Source of the DNA: a virus
Length of the DNA: 55,640 nucleotides
IMG/VR virus record: IMGVR_UViG_3300009082_000005
Span: 1 to 55,640 of that record
Direction: 5' to 3' (one strand)
A program made the translations under genes and the position numbers. The notes beneath the pieces were generated by a model. That model did no database searches. It saw only the letters and a list, made by a program, of their open reading frames with translations, and had not been told where the DNA came from. Of this stretch, positions 44,945 through 55,180 are shown one piece after another; the stretch's first letter is position 1; each line of letters starts with the position of its first letter.

Positions 44945-46051
44945 ATGCCAGTTGGAGTAGTAACAACAACAGTACCAGAGGTAAACGATATAGTTCAAGG
45001 CGAGTTTAAGGCTTATTATAATTACAGGCAACCTACACAGCTATTAATTGGAGCAACACAGGGCGGGGCAAAATTAGACATAAATAGGGTAATTGATGAA
45101 ATAAAGTTCGATGGTTCGTATGGACCAACTCTGGATACTAATGGAGTACCATTGATAAGAACTAGAGAAATAATAGGCACAATAACGCTTGAATCACTAT
45201 ATCTAAAATATTACAATAGAAAAATTATTTCTAATTGCGAAAGCACTGGTACATGGGAATCTAAAGAATGGGCAGGAGCAGCAGGTGGAACATATGCAGC
45301 AGAAACAACTATAGTAAATAGTGGCGACCAATCCGCAAAAGCAACAATACCATTGTCGACTGCAAATGCTGGTATACATGAAGTTTTTGCAAGTGCTAAA
45401 GACTTAACAGTATTTGATAATAGTGAAACAAGTGTAGTCGGTGATTATATTGGATTTGCAATATATATAACAACTCAGGATAAAGCAGATTTGGGAAGTG
45501 CAGATATAAGAATAGCTTTTCATATGGATGCAGAACTTACAGAAACTAATTTATATTATTATGATGTTGCTGCAAGTGCTTTAACAGCTAATGATTGGAC
45601 TACTTTTAAAATAGCAAAATCAAGTTTTACACAAAGTGGAACTGGAAATTGGGCAGCGGTTACAGGGGTAAGTTTCAAGGTAGATGCTGGAACAACAGCA
45701 GAAACTGTATTTTATGTTGATTCTATAGAATTAATACAAAATCATACTTATTCCGCACCGGTAGCAATAAACGGAAGTGGCATGACTTATACCGATGAAA
45801 CAACTTATCGAAAAATTAAGGAATCTCTTGAAATAGTTGATGATGATTATATTAATAATATAACAGTTGTTGGCCAAAAAGGTGATGGGTATACCTTTGA
45901 ATGGATTTTTGAAAATTGCCTGAATGATGGAGCAATAAGCCTTGCTTTACAGGAAAAACAAGAAATTGTTTCCTCAACACAATTTACAGCACATTACAAT
46001 AAAAATACAATGACAACGGTACCAATAAAAATTAGAGAATATGTAGCGTAG
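44945..46051 (+). CDS. Major tail (tube) protein with inserted jelly-roll domain
   Basis: The protein has 368 residues. The flanks (LLIGATQGGAKLDINRVIDEIKFDGSYGPT at the start and FEWIFENCLNDGAISLALQEKQEI at the end) correspond to the shorter paralogue at 46066. About 190 residues in the middle (SNCESTGTWESKEWAGAAGG to VFYVDSIELIQ) form a carbohydrate-binding-like beta sandwich that would stick out from the tube. AGGTG precedes the ATG. Confidence 0.8.
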   Translation: MPVGVVTTTVPEVNDIVQGEFKAYYNYRQPTQLLIGATQGGAKLDINRVIDEIKFDGSYGPTLDTNGVPLIRTREIIGTITLESLYLKYYNRKIISNCESTGTWESKEWAGAAGGTYAAETTIVNSGDQSAKATIPLSTANAGIHEVFASAKDLTVFDNSETSVVGDYIGFAIYITTQDKADLGSADIRIAFHMDAELTETNLYYYDVAASALTANDWTTFKIAKSSFTQSGTGNWAAVTGVSFKVDAGTTAETVFYVDSIELIQNHTYSAPVAINGSGMTYTDETTYRKIKESLEIVDDDYINNITVVGQKGDGYTFEWIFENCLNDGAISLALQEKQEIVSSTQFTAHYNKNTMTTVPIKIREYVA

Positions 46052-46065
46052 GAGGGTGAAAAATT

Positions 46066-46614
46066 ATGTCTACTTTTGTATTTAACCCGGCTGTGCCTGC
46101 TAAAAGTAACGATATATTATTAGGTGAAGGTATTGTAAAAAATAATGGTACTGTAATCGGAGCAACACAGGGCGGCAGCAGGCTTGAAATAGATAGAAAT
46201 ATAAAAGTTATAAAATTCGATGGTTCATATGGGCCTGTCAAAAGCTTAAGAAGGCACGAAAGAAGAGTAGCAAAATTAATAATAAATTTCTTGAAAATAA
46301 ATTATACAAATATTGCATATGGCTTGAATGTAACTGTAAGTGATGGGAGCAATGCAACTGGAACGTATAAACAAATAGCCTTTGATTTAGATTTTGAATC
46401 AACTGATGTCTTAGACAACGTTACATTTGAAGGGTATAAGCACGATGGAACAGCCTGCATTATAAGGCTTGAAAATGCTTTGAATCTCGGTAATTTAGCA
46501 TGGGAATTGAAAGAAAAATCAGAAGTTGTCCTTCCTTTCGAATATACAGGCTTTTACACATATGCAGCACCTACTACTGTACCTGACGAAATAAGGGATT
46601 ATGTACCAACTTAA
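46066..46614 (+). CDS. Second major tail protein, without insertion
   Basis: The protein has 182 residues: VIGATQGGSRLEIDRNIKVIKFDGSYGPVK aligns with the upstream tube protein, and ENALNLGNLAWELKEKSEVVLPFEYTGFY ends as there. This is likely the basic tube subunit. GGAGGGTG precedes the ATG. Confidence 0.8.
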   Translation: MSTFVFNPAVPAKSNDILLGEGIVKNNGTVIGATQGGSRLEIDRNIKVIKFDGSYGPVKSLRRHERRVAKLIINFLKINYTNIAYGLNVTVSDGSNATGTYKQIAFDLDFESTDVLDNVTFEGYKHDGTACIIRLENALNLGNLAWELKEKSEVVLPFEYTGFYTYAAPTTVPDEIRDYVPT

Positions 46615-46632
46615 GAATAAAAGTGAGGACTT

Positions 46633-47094
46633 ATGAGAAAATTAAAATTTAAAGAAGTTAGTATGATTACAAAAATATTCAAGCAGCTCGGAATAAAAGC
46701 ATATAAAAAAGAGCTAATGTCAAATCTTAACTTTGAAAAAATAGATAAATTACAGCTTGAATTATTGAAAGAAAAAGATATTGAAAAGAAAAGTATATTA
46801 CAGCAACAAATAGCTATTGAAGCAGCAAGTCTTAAAAAAAATTTAGCAATTGATCTATTAATATTTATTATAGAAAAATATGATGAAATAGAGGAACAAT
46901 TATTTGTTTTTATTGCAAGTTTTACAAATTTATCAATTGATGTTGTACAGGAAAAAGAAATAGACTGGGTAATTGAAACTGGTAAAGAAATATGGAAAAA
47001 TGCATTACCTGTATCATTAAAAAACTTTATTGAATCTCATATCGACTTAAAAGAAGTTGAAAAAGAGGTTAAAAAAAAGATAGAAGACAGCTAA
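46633..47094 (+). CDS. Tail assembly chaperone, G form
   Basis: The protein has 153 residues, helical, and ends VKKKIEDS. Position after the tube and before the tape measure, and the frameshift site at its end, identify it as the gpG-like chaperone that covers the tape measure protein during assembly. GTGAGG lies upstream. Confidence 0.8.
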   Translation: MRKLKFKEVSMITKIFKQLGIKAYKKELMSNLNFEKIDKLQLELLKEKDIEKKSILQQQIAIEAASLKKNLAIDLLIFIIEKYDEIEEQLFVFIASFTNLSIDVVQEKEIDWVIETGKEIWKNALPVSLKNFIESHIDLKEVEKEVKKKIEDS

Positions 47095-47483
47095 CATTTA
47101 AAGAAAATTTATTAATTTGGTTTGACTTTGCTGAAAATTTAACAAAGTTATTTGATGAAGAAAAAATTATTGAATCACTTATGAATCAGTACAGGGATTT
47201 TAATTATGTAAGCTATATTTTTGATTGTGAATTCAGTCAGGGATATAGCTTATTTTTGGAATCAAGGGAAAGAGAAAAGAAAGAAAAGTATTGGGATCTG
47301 TTTTTGGTTGATAGAAGTGGTGGATATAAAGGAAATTTTGAGGATTATTACAAAGAAAATACCAGACAGGCAAAGCAAAATGTAATGTCTTATGATGAAA
47401 AAGAGGCAGAGGAAAAAAGAATAATTGAAAAAGTATCTAAAATAGACTGGTCTAACATAAAAGATAAGGAAATAATAATATAA
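46633..47483 (+). CDS. Tail assembly chaperone, GT form by -1 frameshift
   Basis: At 47073-47079 the in-frame heptamer A-AAA-AAG precedes the zero-frame stop (47092). A -1 slip continues as DRRQLTFKENLLIWFDFAEN and joins the downstream frame ending at 47483, giving about 283 residues. This matches the conserved GT arrangement. The T part starts with no ribosome site of its own, although an internal ATG exists at 47181. Confidence 0.82.
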
Positions 47484-47806
47484 TGCTTATTGAAAAATTT
47501 TATATAGATTGTACCCATAAAGTTAAAACTAAAAATCAAAGTACTACAAATAGGTCTATTCCAAAATATACAGATATTTCAATTAAAGGTTATATTAGCT
47601 CTCAGAGGGATATTCCTGTTGTTGTTGCTGGAAAAAAGACAATTGATACAACATATAAGTTTTTTAGCTCAACATATAATTTTAAAAATGGTGACTTAAT
47701 TATTTACGATGGTGATACTTATGAAGTTGCTGGAATGCCAAAAAATACAGCAAACAAAAGCCATCATTGCAGGATTTATGTAAGAAAAATAGAGGGAGTA
47801 ACATAA
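47483..47806 (+). CDS. Head-closure-like small protein
   Basis: The protein has 107 residues, beta-rich: YTDISIKGYISSQRDIPVVVAGKKTIDTTYKFF, NFKNGDLIIYDGDTYEVAGMP. The NGD-I-YDG-YEV strand is typical of head-closure proteins (SPP1 gp16/DUF-type), normally placed before the tail genes. Here it lies between chaperone and tape measure, an unusual position. It shares ATG/TAATG overlaps at both ends. Confidence 0.65.
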   Translation: MLIEKFYIDCTHKVKTKNQSTTNRSIPKYTDISIKGYISSQRDIPVVVAGKKTIDTTYKFFSSTYNFKNGDLIIYDGDTYEVAGMPKNTANKSHHCRIYVRKIEGVT

Positions 47807-49686
47807 TGCAAATATTTGATTTGTTTGGCGATGTATCTATAAGAGGCGATTCGCAAGTTAATAATTCACTAAATAAAATTGGAGATACATTGTCCAATGT
47901 TGGCGGAAAAATGATGCAATTTGGAGGTGCTTTGACAGCAGGTATTACAGTTCCTTTAGCTGGTTTAGTTTTTCAGGGTGTGAAATATAATAGTACTGTA
48001 GAAGATTTACAAACAAGTTTTAGTGTTTTATTGGGTTCTGAGGAAAAAGCAATAGACCTTACTGGCGAACTTAAAAAAGTAGGAGCATCAACACCGTTTG
48101 AAATCACTGGATTGGCTCAGGCTTCTAAAACATTGCTGGCTTTTGGAGTAGAGCAAGAAAAACTTATTCCAACAATGACAAAAATAGGTGATGTATCTTT
48201 AGGAAATAATGAAGCTTTTCAAAGCATGTCAAGAGTTATGGGTCAAATTTCGGCATTAGGAAAATTGCAAGGTGGAGATTTAAACCAGCTTATTAACTGG
48301 GGTTGGAATCCTCTTAATGAAATTACAAACCGTACTGGTGAAAGCATGGAAAAAGTAAGAAAAAGAATGTCAGCAGGTAAAGTATCTTACAAAGAAGTTG
48401 AGCAAGCTTTAAAAGATGCAACATCAGAAGGCGGTCGTTTTTATGAAGGCATGGCAAAAGGCTCTGAAACTTTATCAGGCAAATTAAGCACATTGTCAGA
48501 TGTATTTAATGATTTTCTAGGCAAAGTCACAAAACCTTTGTTTGATTATATACAGAATAAAGCAGTTCCATTCTTGACTAATTTAATTGAAAAATTTGAT
48601 AAATTGGATCCGTGGGTAAAAGATATTTCTGTGAAATTTGCTTTATTATTTGGCGCGATTGGCCCATTGTTGTTAGTCGGAGGAACGCTAATAACTGTAC
48701 TTGGTGGAATTGTAACAGCTATATCTGCAATTAGTTTGCCTGTTGTTGCGGTAATTGGTGCTTTAGTTGTTTTCGTTGCAGAATGGGCAGCAATTATAAC
48801 AGTGTTTACAATAATTGCTCAGAAAACAGGTATATTGCAAGCAGTTTTTAATTTTTTAAAAGATGTAATATCTGCTATAAATGCTGTGATACAAGGGGAC
48901 ACACAAAAAAGTTTTGAAATATTAACAGAAAAACTAGGTATGAGTGCAGAAGATGCAAAAAATTGGACATCTAAAATTTATGACGCAAAAGAAGCAGTGT
49001 TAAAAGTAATTGAAGTTGTAAAAAGTGTTGCTAAGTTAATTGGAGCAATATTTACAAATGATTCTCAGGCTATGGTTGATTTATTACAACAAAAATTTAA
49101 ATTTACCTGGGAAGAAGCTGTTCAATTTGCTAAAAAAGTAAATGAATTAAGACACAAGATAAAGGAAATGGGAGAAAAAGCGAAAGAAATAGCATTGAAT
49201 TTTATTGCAAAATTTGCAGACAAGATAAAGGAAACAGCCCAGCAAATTTGGGATCATAGGCAAGAAATAGCGAAATCAATAGAAAAGCTAATTGAATTTG
49301 GTACAGCAGCAGCAGATTTGGCGAAAAAGTTTTATAAAGCTTTTTCTGATATAAAGAAAACAGCAAAAGATACAATGAACGCAATAAGTCAGATTGCTAT
49401 GCCAGGCTTTAATATTGTTGGAAATGCTTCGGGTTCTATGAATTTTGGTGGAGGAATGACATGGGTTGGTGAAAGAGGGGCAGAACTTGTTACATTGCCA
49501 CGAGGTTCAAGAATCCATACAGCAGCAGAAAGTAGAAACATTATGAATAGAACATCAAACAATAATAGTAATGATGTTTATAACCTAAATGTAACCATTG
49601 ATGCTAAAAATGTTAAAGATTTTAATAATGTTATAGCATGGATTGAAAATTTGAAGGTTGAAGCTGTAACAAGGAGGTATGCTTAA
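47806..49686 (+). CDS. Tape measure protein
   Basis: The protein has 626 residues. NNSLNKIGDTLSNVGGKMMQFGGALTAGITVPLAGL-type start, PFEITGLAQASKTLLAFGVE, GDLNQLINWGWNPLNEITN in the tape-measure domain, three hydrophobic helices at about 290-345, and a coiled coil end. GGMTWVGERGAELVTLPRGSRI is the typical C-terminal block. It sets tail length; 626 residues suggests a tail of roughly 90-100 nm by the usual 1.5 angstrom per residue rule. Confidence 0.92.
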   Translation: MQIFDLFGDVSIRGDSQVNNSLNKIGDTLSNVGGKMMQFGGALTAGITVPLAGLVFQGVKYNSTVEDLQTSFSVLLGSEEKAIDLTGELKKVGASTPFEITGLAQASKTLLAFGVEQEKLIPTMTKIGDVSLGNNEAFQSMSRVMGQISALGKLQGGDLNQLINWGWNPLNEITNRTGESMEKVRKRMSAGKVSYKEVEQALKDATSEGGRFYEGMAKGSETLSGKLSTLSDVFNDFLGKVTKPLFDYIQNKAVPFLTNLIEKFDKLDPWVKDISVKFALLFGAIGPLLLVGGTLITVLGGIVTAISAISLPVVAVIGALVVFVAEWAAIITVFTIIAQKTGILQAVFNFLKDVISAINAVIQGDTQKSFEILTEKLGMSAEDAKNWTSKIYDAKEAVLKVIEVVKSVAKLIGAIFTNDSQAMVDLLQQKFKFTWEEAVQFAKKVNELRHKIKEMGEKAKEIALNFIAKFADKIKETAQQIWDHRQEIAKSIEKLIEFGTAAADLAKKFYKAFSDIKKTAKDTMNAISQIAMPGFNIVGNASGSMNFGGGMTWVGERGAELVTLPRGSRIHTAAESRNIMNRTSNNNSNDVYNLNVTIDAKNVKDFNNVIAWIENLKVEAVTRRYA

Positions 49687-52538
49687 TGCCTTGGCTATAC
49701 AGTAATACAGAATATCCAGACGAACCAGCCAGTTATGAATGGCGTGGAGTAAATACATATAACCAACATTGTGCGGCGATTGGTAGTATACCTGCTAATG
49801 CTGCTATAACTCAATTAAGAGCTTATGCAGCTGGCAGGACAAGTGCAGTGAATACTTATTTAGTACTCTGGTCTGCTGGCGGAAGTGTAATAAAATATTC
49901 TGCTCAATTTTCTATGGCTGCTGGAACTGAAACCGGCGGTGGACAAGCATGGCAAACAAAGTCTATTACAGCGATAAAAGTATCAGGCGGAACTTACTGG
50001 GTAGGTTTATATAGAAATCCATCAGGAGGGCATATTTTTGGGCGGCCAAGTTCTCCGGGTGCAAGTGCTTACCAAAAAACAAATACATCAAGCTTTCCAA
50101 GTGTTTCATCAATGTCTGGATATAGTACAGATTCAGGCGACGAGGTAACGGTTGGATTATTTTATATTACTGCGCCCGATGACCCAACAAGTGCAAGCGT
50201 AACAAGGACAAGTGATACAAGGCACACAATAAGCTGGACAAGAAATGCAGATTCAGACAAGCCAGTTTATAATCAGTATGTACAGCGTTATGACAATGTG
50301 TCAGGAACATGGGCTACAATAGCAACAATAACAACAGATTATACAACAAATGGAGCACAAAGTTATACAGATACTACAACAGTAGCAAATAAAAGATATA
50401 GATACAGGGTTTATGCAAATAATACTTCTGGTAATTCTGGATATGCTTATACAGATTATATAAGGACTACTCCTGCTGTACCTACAAGTGTTGTCGCAAC
50501 GAGGTCAGGCAGCAGTGTAATAATTACATGGAATGACAATGCAACAGCAGAGACAAATCAAACTATACAAAGAAAAACAAGTGCTGATAATGTAACATGG
50601 GGTAGCTATTCCACGTTGTCAAGTGCAATTGCAACAGATACAGAAAGCTATACAGATAACAGCCCAGCAAATTATAACAAATATCAGGTAAGGGCAGACT
50701 GTACAGATCCAACATTAAATAGCTCATATGTTGAGTCTGATGTTGTAATAATAATTCAACCACCATCAGCACCAACGAGCTTAATTCCAAGTGACTCAAC
50801 TGCAATTGATGCAGATAATGCTTATACATTTAGCTGGACACACAATTCATTAGATGGCACAAGTCAGTCTAAATTTTCACTTCAATATAGAGAACAGGGC
50901 GGAGCATGGCCTGGAACTCCACAATATAATGAAACAGCAAGTACAGATAATTTTGTTGAAATTGCTGGAAGTACTTTTACAAATGGAACAACTTACGAAT
51001 GGCAAGTAAAAACATGGGGTCAACATGCAACTGCTGGTGATTGGTCTGATACTGCAACATTTGTTGCAAGTACAACACCAGTAACAACAATTACAGACCC
51101 AACAGAAATAACAAATTATGCTTATAGTAGTCTTGAAGTTGATTGGGATTATACACAGCCAGATTCATCAAATCAGGTTGAATATATTTGTAGTTTATAT
51201 GATTCTAGTGATACATTATTGGAAACTTTAACAGAAAATACAGATATAGCAAATGGTGGAAGTGATACGGCAGTTTTTACAACTGCACTTACAAACAGTA
51301 CAACTTATACAATTATATTATTAGTTAAAAGTGCTGCTGGTTTGTGGTCTGCTGAAAATGAAGTAACATTTACTACATCATTTTTAGAACCAACTACACC
51401 AGTTATTACGCTTCTTGAAAATGCTGACATTGGTGGAGTAAATATTTCTATTACGAATCCAGCAATTGAAGTTACTTATACAAAAGATTCAATGCAAGAC
51501 ACTTATATAAATAGTACATATTCAGCAGCAAATTATAATGATAATGGTCAGCTTGACTTGATTGATGATACTGGTGGTGGTACAGACAAAAGTATTATTT
51601 TATTAGATTTTGATTTGTCTGAATTCACAGGAGATACAATAGTTAGTGCATACCTTTATTTATACAGAAAATATGCTTTGACTCCTGGTATTGATAGCAC
51701 AATTAATTATATAAAAACTTCTTTTGATGAAACAACTGTTACTTATGCCACAATACCAACACTTGATACAACTGACCACGACGACCATACACATAGTGCT
51801 GGTGATAGTGAAGTGTGGGATTTAGCCACATTAGTACAAGACATTTGTGATGGAGATATTACAGATTATGAAGGTTTAGCAGTTGTGGCAACAACAACAG
51901 ATGGCAGCGCCGATTATTTTTATGATAGTACAGTTGTTGGAAGTGAACCTGAATTAATTATAGAAATTTCACCAAGAAATGCTGAAACAACAAGCAATAA
52001 AGTATATAGGTCTGTAGATGGTGGAGCGTGGGAACTTGTTAGTGAAGATATTCCAGTAAATACTACTATTACAGATTATTTGCCTAACATAGGTGGAAAT
52101 ACTAATTATTATGCTGAGGCTGTAAGTGCTTTACCATCAAGCAAAAATAGTGCAGAGGTTGACATAGATATAAACCATACAGGATATTACTACCTAAATG
52201 GTGGAAATGGGTATGAAGATTATATAAAACTTAGAGGCGACACTTCTATAGGCGAGCAATTTGGAAGGGAAACAAAACTTAAGAAATATCATGGTAGAGA
52301 TTATCCAGTTAAGCATGAAGGCGAAAACAAAACACAAATTATTGTTTTTAGTTGCGATTTGCCAAAAGAAGACTTTGTAACTGTAAAAAATATTATAGAA
52401 ACAGCAGGAAATCATTTTTACAGAAGTTATGAAGGTGATTATTTTCAATGTGGTATAACAAATCCAAATAAAAAAGATAAATCAAATCAATCATATCAAC
52501 TATCATTGACTATAGAAAGGGTTGATAATAGTGGATAA
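49686..52538 (+). CDS. Distal tail protein with FN3 and DNRLRE-like domains
   Basis: The protein has 950 residues. An N-terminal beta domain (1-160) is followed by four or so fibronectin type III modules (about 160-560). A DNRLRE-like domain follows (DTYINSTYSAANYNDNGQ, YLYLYRKYAL; about 600-770), then a further FN3-like part. The C-terminal block (GYEDYIKLRGDTSIGEQFGRETKLKK) resembles distal-tail/Dit-like ends. It likely contacts the host surface. ATG 49686 overlaps the tape-measure stop. Confidence 0.75.
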   Translation: MPWLYSNTEYPDEPASYEWRGVNTYNQHCAAIGSIPANAAITQLRAYAAGRTSAVNTYLVLWSAGGSVIKYSAQFSMAAGTETGGGQAWQTKSITAIKVSGGTYWVGLYRNPSGGHIFGRPSSPGASAYQKTNTSSFPSVSSMSGYSTDSGDEVTVGLFYITAPDDPTSASVTRTSDTRHTISWTRNADSDKPVYNQYVQRYDNVSGTWATIATITTDYTTNGAQSYTDTTTVANKRYRYRVYANNTSGNSGYAYTDYIRTTPAVPTSVVATRSGSSVIITWNDNATAETNQTIQRKTSADNVTWGSYSTLSSAIATDTESYTDNSPANYNKYQVRADCTDPTLNSSYVESDVVIIIQPPSAPTSLIPSDSTAIDADNAYTFSWTHNSLDGTSQSKFSLQYREQGGAWPGTPQYNETASTDNFVEIAGSTFTNGTTYEWQVKTWGQHATAGDWSDTATFVASTTPVTTITDPTEITNYAYSSLEVDWDYTQPDSSNQVEYICSLYDSSDTLLETLTENTDIANGGSDTAVFTTALTNSTTYTIILLVKSAAGLWSAENEVTFTTSFLEPTTPVITLLENADIGGVNISITNPAIEVTYTKDSMQDTYINSTYSAANYNDNGQLDLIDDTGGGTDKSIILLDFDLSEFTGDTIVSAYLYLYRKYALTPGIDSTINYIKTSFDETTVTYATIPTLDTTDHDDHTHSAGDSEVWDLATLVQDICDGDITDYEGLAVVATTTDGSADYFYDSTVVGSEPELIIEISPRNAETTSNKVYRSVDGGAWELVSEDIPVNTTITDYLPNIGGNTNYYAEAVSALPSSKNSAEVDIDINHTGYYYLNGGNGYEDYIKLRGDTSIGEQFGRETKLKKYHGRDYPVKHEGENKTQIIVFSCDLPKEDFVTVKNIIETAGNHFYRSYEGDYFQCGITNPNKKDKSNQSYQLSLTIERVDNSG

Positions 52539-53625
52539 CAGTATATTTACAGGCAATAGATATGAAACATGGAAATTTGAAAAATTAATCTTGGCTAATG
52601 GTGAATATGTCCATGGCGGCTGGATAACTGAATATATAGAAGATGCAAGTATAAGCATAGATTTTGAAAGGGATATAAGTGGTACAGCCAAATTTAAAAT
52701 TGATAATTCTTTAGATATAGATTATTTAGCAGACAGGATAAAAATATATTATTGTTTATCTGGTTATGAATTTCCTTTAGGTGTGTATATGCCATTGCAG
52801 TCACCACAACATTTTCAAGATACAGATGTTACAAGAAATATACAGGCATATGACCAATTAAAAGCTTTAGAAGATGACAAAATAACAACATCTTTCTCAA
52901 TTGTTTCTGCTTCTGTGATTACAGATGAAATAGAAAGTGTATTAAGTGGTGTTGGAACATGGGTAAAATATAACGTTGAACCTTCGACAGAAACTTTGCC
53001 AGCAGACAAAAGTTATGAAATAGGTACAAGCAAATTATTTATAATAAATTCTCTTTTGAATATGATTAATTATTATCCTATATGGGTATCTGGAAATGGT
53101 GTATTTCGTGCAATTCCTTGGAATTCTGTACAAAATATAACATGGTATTTTCAAGGTGATTCATTGAATTTATATGAGCCTGATGTAACAAGAGATACAG
53201 ACTACACAAACGCTTACAATAAAGTATTAATAATTGCTAATCAATTGTCGAGTTCTGCAAATTTATATAAAGAATGGAGCATGGAAGATGAAGGAATAGA
53301 AACTCATCCATTTTCCTATACTAATATAGGCAGATATGTAACAAAAGTATTTTACAGTGAAGCAAGCAGCCAAGATTATGTCGATTTAAGGGCAATAAGA
53401 GAAATAAGAAAAATGATGGAACTGGCTGAAACTATAGATTATCCACACGCTTTTATTACGTCAAGGGAAAATGATGGTTTACCTTATCAGGGTGACCATT
53501 TTAAATTTAAAAATACTGAATTAAGCATAGATGAAACTTATAAAATTATTAGACATGACTGGAATTTAAATGTCGGACAAAGTGTAATTAGCAAAATAAG
53601 GAGAGTAACAGAACCGCAGACATGA
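52531..53625 (+). CDS. Baseplate/tail hub protein (gpD-like)
   Basis: The protein has 364 residues. ISIDFERDISGTAKFKIDNS, FPLGVYMPLQSPQHFQ and RNIQAYDQLKALEDDK are typical of the tail-hub family with a beta-barrel N-domain (gp27/gpD fold). GTG 52531 with AAAGGG is preferred to TTG 52522. It overlaps the preceding gene by eight bases. Confidence 0.75.
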   Translation: MDNSIFTGNRYETWKFEKLILANGEYVHGGWITEYIEDASISIDFERDISGTAKFKIDNSLDIDYLADRIKIYYCLSGYEFPLGVYMPLQSPQHFQDTDVTRNIQAYDQLKALEDDKITTSFSIVSASVITDEIESVLSGVGTWVKYNVEPSTETLPADKSYEIGTSKLFIINSLLNMINYYPIWVSGNGVFRAIPWNSVQNITWYFQGDSLNLYEPDVTRDTDYTNAYNKVLIIANQLSSSANLYKEWSMEDEGIETHPFSYTNIGRYVTKVFYSEASSQDYVDLRAIREIRKMMELAETIDYPHAFITSRENDGLPYQGDHFKFKNTELSIDETYKIIRHDWNLNVGQSVISKIRRVTEPQT

Positions 53626-54320
53626 GTATATATGATTATATTTTAAATAAAAATACTGGACAGCAATTTTATACTGGTACAGTAATAACATTAAACCCAT
53701 TGACTGTAAAATTATTTGATGATGATACAGCAATTCCAGTTGTGTCTACATCAAATTTAACTGGTACAATTATTGGATCTAAATTAATTTTTACTAAAAT
53801 TGGTAATCAATTTTTTGCTATTGGAATAATTAATGATTATGTAGCAAATCCTCAATATATTAGAAAAATTAATAGTCAAGATTTTAGCAATACATCATAC
53901 ACAGACTCAACTAATATGGTAGTTACAATTCCTGGTGATGGAAATTATTATTCTGTAGATGTTTGGATTGTAGCATGGTCATCATCGGCAACTCCGCAAA
54001 TAAAAGTAGCATGGACAGCAAGTGGAGGAGCCTACGAAAATACAAGTTATAGAATTTGCACTGGGTTTGATGGTGATGGAGCCGCCGACGCTTCTGGAAG
54101 GATACAAAAATCAGGTGTTTACTTAATTACTGATGGAGTAAGATATCCAGTAAATGATACAACTCCTGATGAGAGTGTAATTAAAGAGCATTTTGTTGTT
54201 AAATGCACTACATCAACAGCAGCAGTTTTTCAAATGACAGCGGGTCAATATACGTCAAGCGGAACTAATGTAACAATGTCAGGTGCTAGTCATATAATTA
54301 GAACTAAATTATATGAATAA
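53622..54320 (+). CDS. Baseplate/receptor-binding candidate
   Basis: The protein has 232 residues. An N-terminal OB-like part (TLNPLTVKLFDDDTAIPVVSTSNLTGTI) is similar to small tail-hub extensions. A C-terminal beta domain (NTSYTDSTNMVVTIPGDGNYYSVDVWIVAWSS) may bind the cell. Overlaps the hub gene by four bases. Assigned by position and fold pattern. Confidence 0.6.
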   Translation: MSIYDYILNKNTGQQFYTGTVITLNPLTVKLFDDDTAIPVVSTSNLTGTIIGSKLIFTKIGNQFFAIGIINDYVANPQYIRKINSQDFSNTSYTDSTNMVVTIPGDGNYYSVDVWIVAWSSSATPQIKVAWTASGGAYENTSYRICTGFDGDGAADASGRIQKSGVYLITDGVRYPVNDTTPDESVIKEHFVVKCTTSTAAVFQMTAGQYTSSGTNVTMSGASHIIRTKLYE

Positions 54321-54361
54321 ATAACAAAAATGCATATTAAATTTTGAATGGAAGTGTAATT

Positions 54362-55180
54362 ATGATTGATTCAAGCGGATTAATAAATGTAAAAGAAATA
54401 TATGGAACTCCTGTAATTGTTGATATATTGCCTAAAAAATCAAACTATTCTAATTGGGTAAAAAAAGATAATGAATATTTGACAAACCACAATACTGGCA
54501 ATAGTTCTAAAGGTGCAAATGCTTTGATGCACGCAAATTATTTAAAAAATCTCACTGAAAAAAAGAGCTGGCATGTTACAGTTGATGATAAATATATAAT
54601 TCAACATTTACCTTTGAATGTTAATGGATGGCATTGTAGCGATGGCGTCGGCTCTGATTCTGGAAATATGAATAGTATTGGTATAGAAGGCTGCATGAAT
54701 TCAGATGGAAATTGGCAAAAAACCAGATTGAACATGATTAAATTTGATGTTTTTTGCATGAATAATCTGCCTAATTTAATAGGAGACAACTGGAAAAAAA
54801 CAATTGTCCCACACAAACACTGGTATAATAAAAATTGTCCAAGTGTAATACTGGCTGAGTCAGGTGGATTTGATAAATTTGTTGCTGATTGTATAAATTA
54901 TAATTTAAATCTAAGCAGCATAAAAAATAGTTCAGATGAAGAATATATAAAAATATTAAAGTTGGTTTCTCCAGTATATTATAATACATGGATTCCTTTC
55001 ATTGAAAAATATCACGTAGAAGGAATGTTGAATGTAAAAGGTTTGGTTAAAGCTATATTTGAATACAATTTAAAAGAATTAGAAAAATCAAAAATAGATT
55101 ACTCAGAATTGAAAAATAAAATAAATAAAATAAATAAACTATGGGATGAATATAATGAAAAATTTAAATCAATTGCTTAA
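54362..55180 (+). CDS. Endolysin: N-acetylmuramoyl-L-alanine amidase (Amidase_2)
   Basis: The protein has 272 residues. Zinc ligands are in YLTNHNTGN and in IVPHKHWYNKNCPS, with WHVTVDD and GIEGCMNSDG between; this is the full Amidase_2 core (residues 10-170). The C-terminal 100 residues are helical, possibly a wall-binding region. ATG 54362 follows GGAAG by seven bases. It cleaves the amide bond between MurNAc and L-alanine during lysis. Confidence 0.9.
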   Translation: MIDSSGLINVKEIYGTPVIVDILPKKSNYSNWVKKDNEYLTNHNTGNSSKGANALMHANYLKNLTEKKSWHVTVDDKYIIQHLPLNVNGWHCSDGVGSDSGNMNSIGIEGCMNSDGNWQKTRLNMIKFDVFCMNNLPNLIGDNWKKTIVPHKHWYNKNCPSVILAESGGFDKFVADCINYNLNLSSIKNSSDEEYIKILKLVSPVYYNTWIPFIEKYHVEGMLNVKGLVKAIFEYNLKELEKSKIDYSELKNKINKINKLWDEYNEKFKSIA

